Source: an uncultured Clostridia bacterium
GTDB lineage: Bacteria > Bacillota > Clostridia > Christensenellales > Pumilibacteraceae
Reading direction: 5' to 3'
Assembly: GCA_947385185.1 (NCBI GenBank)
Contig: CANDJX010000015.1
Span: forward strand, 1 to 17,764
DNA length: 17,764 nt
A program made the position numbers and the translations under genes. Positions within the stretch are counted from its first letter, which is position 1. Every line of letters starts with the position of its first letter. Below the pieces are notes generated by a model, which saw nothing but the letters and a program-made list of their open reading frames with translations, had not been told where the DNA came from and did not search any database. Positions 14,607 to 17,764 of the stretch are shown in pieces.

Positions 14607-15617
14607 TTACGACCGCTTTTCGGGATCGGCGTTGAAACCGAACTCCCATATTCCTTTGTATTGTTTGCCGCGGACAACGAACTCGCCCAGCCCTTCTCTG
14701 ACCGTATAAGCCCCGCCTTGCATATAAAAAACTTCTTCGTCGGTGCGTCTGCCCTCGATTTCGGTCGTCTTTCCGCTCAGATCGGTCACGGTCGCTTTGA
14801 CCGAATCCGGTCCGAGCCCGTCCGAAATCATATCGCCGCGCGCCTCATAATCCTCGAAATTAACGTACTTGCCGTCCGAACAGAAATAGCCCGCGCGAAT
14901 TTCGTCCGCGCACGGATAATGCACCGAACTGACGTTGAAACACTCGCCGTCGTCCGCGAGTCCGACCAACCAGAAATGACGGCGCATACCCGCCCAATCG
15001 CGCAGACCGAACGAGTGATCGCGCACGGCGGGCAACCGTTCGAATTTACGGACGACTCCGCCCGCGGCGAACGTAATATCGGCGAAACCGACCTGCTCGT
15101 AATGCGTCTGCTTATTCTTCTTCAGACTGTCGAAAAACGCGTCGTTCCATTTCACGCCCGTATATGCTTTTGCCGTAAGTTCGTCGTTGCCGTGCGTGAA
15201 AAAATCATAAACGGGCGAAGCGCCGGTAAACGCGATCGTAACTTCGGCGTCCTCTTCCTCGCCGTTCACGATAAGCGGTCCGCGGTAAACGTGCTCCCAT
15301 TTCGAACCCGGCTCGACGCAGGTTACGGACACGGGGCTGTCGGACGGCGCGGGATCGGTGATCCTGCTCACTGCGGTAAAATCGTCGCCGACGAGCTTGA
15401 ACCATACTTCGGCTTTGCCGTCGGCGCGCTTGCCGTAACGGAGATAAACGCGCGCGTCGCCGTGCGCGGTTACGTAATAACTGTTATTGAAATTCGGATC
15501 GGTCTGATCGGTGATTTCGAACAGCTCCGCTGCGCGCTCGTCGAACGGCGAACCCGTCCGCTGCTTCTTCATCGAGCCGAGCATAAGTTTTTTCTTGAAA
15601 AATTTTTTAAGCCCCAT
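14607..15617 (-). CDS. CrtC/AttH-lipocalin-like (DUF7064/7065-type) protein
   Basis: A 336-aa soluble protein with no signal peptide. It begins with a basic segment (MGLKKFFKKKLMLGSMKKQR) that could be membrane-associated. The body is beta-rich. The motif RDHSFGLRDW followed by RRHFWLVGL (about 215-240) is the hallmark of the AttH/CrtC hydroxyneurosporene-synthase-like lipocalin fold, where RDxSWGxR is usual. Such folds bind or modify small hydrophobic molecules. The start is the ATG at 15617. A TTG 24 codons upstream is rejected because it forms the -35 box of the promoter. The ribosome site is weak. It is the first gene of the operon, fused stop-to-start with the Rph-like dikinase, so the two products probably act on the same compound. 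The family assignment comes from motif recall. Confidence 0.75.
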   Translation of the reverse strand: MGLKKFFKKKLMLGSMKKQRTGSPFDERAAELFEITDQTDPNFNNSYYVTAHGDARVYLRYGKRADGKAEVWFKLVGDDFTAVSRITDPAPSDSPVSVTCVEPGSKWEHVYRGPLIVNGEEEDAEVTIAFTGASPVYDFFTHGNDELTAKAYTGVKWNDAFFDSLKKNKQTHYEQVGFADITFAAGGVVRKFERLPAVRDHSFGLRDWAGMRRHFWLVGLADDGECFNVSSVHYPCADEIRAGYFCSDGKYVNFEDYEARGDMISDGLGPDSVKATVTDLSGKTTEIEGRRTDEEVFYMQGGAYTVREGLGEFVVRGKQYKGIWEFGFNADPEKRS

Positions 15618-15659
15618 TTTCGTTTTCTCGTCCGTAATATACAGAATGTTACGTCGATA

Positions 15660-15689
15660 ATTATACTTTATACGGGGCTTCTCCGTCAA
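15660..15689 (-). promoter_or_regulatory. Promoter of the lipocalin-like/dikinase/membrane-protein operon
   Basis: On the minus strand, TTGACG (15684-15689) and a perfect TATAAT (15660-15665) are 18 bases apart. It gives a leader of about 35 bases before the ATG at 15617 and settles that start codon. Confidence 0.8.
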
Positions 15690-15690
15690 T

Positions 15691-15719
15691 GTAATTTATT
15701 CGCCTCGGCGGAGAATTAC
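15691..15719 (-). terminator. Possible weak terminator hairpin after the epimerase operon
   Basis: GTAATT (15691-15696) pairs with AATTAC (15714-15719), enclosing a short CGC/GCG stem with an imperfect junction. There is no T-run after it on the minus strand. It sits directly between the epimerase stop codon and the next promoter, so it may be a poor terminator or chance. Confidence 0.3.
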
Positions 15720-15723
15720 GGCG

Positions 15724-16551
15724 TTATCCGCGCAAATAATCTACGAACGCGCGAATATGCGCCGAATGCGCGGCTTTATCGTGCTTTTTCGGCGGTGTGT
15801 ACTCTATCGCCATAGTAATATCGCTGTTTTCTGCCGCGCGGAGAGCGAGCGATCTTACGTCCACTTCGCCCTTGCCGAAATCGCAGCAGCGCATATACCT
15901 GCCGTCCGAGCAAAGGTTCTGTCCTTTGCTTACGAACTCCGCGTCTTTTAAGTGCACGTGCGTAACGCGGGCTTTGAGCGACTCGTAAAACGCAAGCGGA
16001 TCCGAACCGCAGGCAAGCATATTCGCCGTGTCGTACACAAGCCCGAGCCGCGGCACTTCGCCGAGAAGCCTGCCGCACTCCTCCGTCCCGGACAGCGGCA
16101 GAAGGCAGGTCGGAGTATCCTCGAACGACAGCCGGACGCCCTCTTTTTCGCACAACGACAGCGCGAGCGAAAACCCGCGGACGTACGAACCGAATATTTT
16201 TTCCTTATCCCGCCGCACGAGCCTGCCCGCCTCGAACTGTCCCATGGGCACGATCATTATATCGCGGCAGGACAGCGCGGACGCGATACGGAGCGCGGCT
16301 TCCGTCTTTTTCGTCACGCGCTTAAAGTCGAACTCCGTCATCGGCACGTAAGCTATAAGGCAGGTCAGATCGAGCCCGTACTCCGGAAGCAGCTTAGCGA
16401 GTTTCTTCACGCCGTGAAGTCTGACCTCGCCGACCATCATATCCAATCCGACCAACCCGTTTTCGGCGGCGGCTTCGCACAGCGATCGCGTCGAAAGGCG
16501 GCGAAATATTATATCCGACACCGTCGGAAACGTAAGCAACGAAAGATTCAT
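15724..16551 (-). CDS. Xylose-isomerase-like TIM-barrel sugar isomerase/epimerase (second copy)
   Basis: A 275-aa member of the AP-endonuclease-2/xylose-isomerase-like TIM-barrel family (PF01261). The expected metal-binding set is visible in order: Glu in SFEDTP (about 145), Asp in VYDTANM (about 174), His in HVHLKD (about 200) and Glu in AIEYTPP (about 250). These enzymes interconvert keto sugars, or act on inositol-type compounds, in the cytosol; the substrate is not deducible. Its ATG overlaps the upstream gene's stop by four bases (ATGA), so the two are translationally coupled and may form one pathway step or a heteromer. It is the last gene of the operon. Confidence 0.88.
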   Translation of the reverse strand: MNLSLLTFPTVSDIIFRRLSTRSLCEAAAENGLVGLDMMVGEVRLHGVKKLAKLLPEYGLDLTCLIAYVPMTEFDFKRVTKKTEAALRIASALSCRDIMIVPMGQFEAGRLVRRDKEKIFGSYVRGFSLALSLCEKEGVRLSFEDTPTCLLPLSGTEECGRLLGEVPRLGLVYDTANMLACGSDPLAFYESLKARVTHVHLKDAEFVSKGQNLCSDGRYMRCCDFGKGEVDVRSLALRAAENSDITMAIEYTPPKKHDKAAHSAHIRAFVDYLRG

Positions 16552-17363
16552 ACTTTATCCGTATACTTCCTTATGTTTTCTATGCTTTTTGCTATGTCGC
16601 CGAACATATCCTTGCTTTTATCCTCGTCGAGAATGAGCGGAACGCCGCGGCGCATAGCGAAACCGACGACCTCCTTAAGCGGCAGTATGCCGTCGCCCAC
16701 GGGCACGAACGACTTGCGGTCGGTCGCAAACGCAAAATCCTTGAGGTGGATCGCTTTCAGCCGCTCCGCGTACTTTTCGGCGATTTCGAGCGGATCCGCG
16801 CCCGCGAAAGCAGCCCAACCGGTATCGAGTTCGAGCCCGAGCTCGGGCACGGCGGACATCAGATAATCGAGCGTTCCGCTCTTTATTTCGCTGTCGTGGT
16901 TGTGGTAAATCAGGTTCGCTTTCGAGCTTATGACTTTAATAAAATTATTCAGAACGGGTATAAACTTATCCGCGCGCTTTTTGCTTTTCAGATTGAGCGA
17001 CACGACGAAATTTATTATGCGCGGGCGGAGAACGAACATATCCACGATGTCCGAAAGCATTTTGTCGAACACAACGGGCGAACCGTCGCAAAGCGCGCAA
17101 TGCACCGAGAGAACGTTCACGCCGAGTTCTTCCGTTCTGTCTATCATGCGGTAATAATTCTTTTTGCCGAACCAATTTCCGCCGTCCAGTCCCGAAACTC
17201 CGAAACCGATACGATAAAACAAGCGGCGAAGCCTGCCGAACGCCTGCGTCATCACCACGCACGGCTCGAACGAGGTTATCCCCATTACGCGCAATTTCGT
17301 GACCGTGCCGTCGAAATCTTTTTTAAGCAGGTGCGAAATACCGAACGTATTTATTCCGAGCAT
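16548..17363 (-). CDS. Xylose-isomerase-like TIM-barrel sugar isomerase/epimerase (first copy)
   Basis: A 271-aa protein of the same TIM-barrel family as its downstream neighbour but only distantly similar in sequence. Family marks are IYHNHDSE (about 150), LELDTGWAAFAGADP (about 178), AIHLKDF and VGDGILPL, as in IolE/YcjR-like isomerases. At the last metal-ligand position, where relatives often have Glu (V-E-Q-D), this protein reads L-D-E-D, which may move the ligand to Asp or to the next residue. The start has TAAGGAG about nine bases upstream, overlapping the stop region of the rRNA methyltransferase gene. The gap to that gene is 12 bases. Confidence 0.88.
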   Translation of the reverse strand: MLGINTFGISHLLKKDFDGTVTKLRVMGITSFEPCVVMTQAFGRLRRLFYRIGFGVSGLDGGNWFGKKNYYRMIDRTEELGVNVLSVHCALCDGSPVVFDKMLSDIVDMFVLRPRIINFVVSLNLKSKKRADKFIPVLNNFIKVISSKANLIYHNHDSEIKSGTLDYLMSAVPELGLELDTGWAAFAGADPLEIAEKYAERLKAIHLKDFAFATDRKSFVPVGDGILPLKEVVGFAMRRGVPLILDEDKSKDMFGDIAKSIENIRKYTDKV

Positions 17364-17375
17364 ATATAATTCTCC

Positions 17376-17727
17376 TTACGTTATTATTCTGAGTCCTTTC
17401 GGGTAATGATTCTTTATAACGCCGCCCGAGCCTTTGCCGCCGCCGAGGACGTATCCGCCCGCCGCGACGCCGACGTATCCGCGCGCGTCCCCTTCGATCT
17501 CCGCCCCGCCGAGATACGCTTCGATCCTCGCGTCGCCGAGCGGCAGATCGACGATCGAGTTAAGCCGCGACTGCATGGCGGTAAACAGCTGATGCGCGGG
17601 AACGAACCTGCCCTTTTCGAGCCTGCCGAGCATGACGCCGTTCGTCAGACAAGGCGAGTCGTGCCAAAGCGCGGGGACGAACAACATATCGTCCTTTTTT
17701 GCGACCGAAAGCCCGCTTACGTCCAGG
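17376..17727 (-). CDS. C-terminal part of an RsmB/RsmF-type 16S rRNA m5C methyltransferase (partial)
   Basis: Only the last 117 or so residues are present; the N-terminal SAM-dependent methyltransferase domain lies beyond the contig end. The frame stays open up to the adapter junction at 17727. The tail shows the PUA-like RNA-binding domain seen at the end of RsmF/YebU-like enzymes: GRFVPAHQL, YLGGAEIEGDARGYVGVAAGGYVLGGGKGSGG and the diagnostic KNHYPKGLR near the end (blocks quoted separately). It would modify cytosines in 16S rRNA. It heads the operon with the two isomerase-like genes, which looks like chance co-transcription. The internal ATG at 17687 is not the true start. Confidence 0.85.
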
Positions 17728-17760
17728 AGATCGGAAGAGCGTCGTGTAGGGAAAGAGTGT
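17728..17760. other. Illumina sequencing adapter left at the contig end
   Basis: The 33 bases begin AGATCGGAAGAGC and continue as the reverse complement of the Illumina universal adapter (GTCGTGTAGGGAAAGAGTGT). This is not genomic DNA. The final four bases (17761-17764, GCTT) do not continue the usual adapter and are of unknown origin. Confidence 0.97.
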
Positions 17761-17764
17761 GCTT

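Noticed and set aside
15618..15689. N-terminal extension of the lipocalin-like protein from a TTG at 15689
   Set aside because: The TTG is part of the -35 box of a good promoter, so it lies upstream of the transcript start.
1..17764. CRISPR array, insertion sequence or prophage genes
   Set aside because: No regularly spaced repeats, transposase, integrase or phage structural genes are visible; the only tandem repeat is three 12-base units.

Overview
The window looks like one contig end-to-end from a metagenome-assembled Bacillota (Clostridia-type) genome. The signs are purine-rich AAGGAG-type ribosome sites before most genes, sigma-A-like promoters with 17-18 base spacers, a LytTR/GHKL two-component pair, a Fic protein, and a domain-reversed, membrane-anchored GH3 enzyme of the kind seen in gut Clostridia. 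Coding DNA is unusually rich in CpG words (gcg, tcg, cgt) for that group. A Christensenellales/Borkfalkia-like source is my guess and was not tested. Both contig ends look artificial. Bases 1-46 copy 1242-1287 exactly, and 17728-17760 is Illumina adapter.

Layout. 1-890: an AT-rich leader with a promoter, a 10-codon ORF and a small gene of unknown function with one membrane anchor (+ strand), closed by a terminator. 890-3531: a flavodoxin/FMN reductase-like gene and htpG (both -). 3532-3856: divergent promoters for htpG and a tRNA-Gly(CCC), then a two-way terminator. 3857-7553: a lipoprotein gene overlapping a GH3 glycosidase gene (-). 7554-7742: the terminator of the next operon and a weak promoter. 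7743-9767: a LytTR response regulator and a GHKL sensor kinase (-); the kinase gene carries a run of nine G. 9912-11135: an AT-richer island with a class II Fic gene, a 12-base triple repeat, a palindrome and an unsupported small ORF. 11189-15617: a three-gene operon (-) of a CrtC/AttH-lipocalin-like protein, a rifampicin-phosphotransferase-like dikinase and a polytopic membrane protein with a long Ala/Pro/Glu/Lys tail. 15724-17727: an operon (-) with the C-terminal part of an RsmB/RsmF-type rRNA m5C methyltransferase followed by two TIM-barrel sugar epimerase/isomerase-like genes.

Functionally, the lipoprotein and GH3 enzyme form a cell-surface saccharide unit. The neighbouring two-component system is transcribed separately, and any control of that unit is conjecture. 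The least ordinary part is the lipocalin-like/dikinase/membrane-protein operon. The dikinase has the ATP-grasp and swivelling His domains but no PEP-binding barrel, which is the layout of antibiotic phosphotransferases (Rph) and PigC-type ligases. It is transcribed immediately after a probable small-molecule-binding protein. The substrate cannot be read from sequence.
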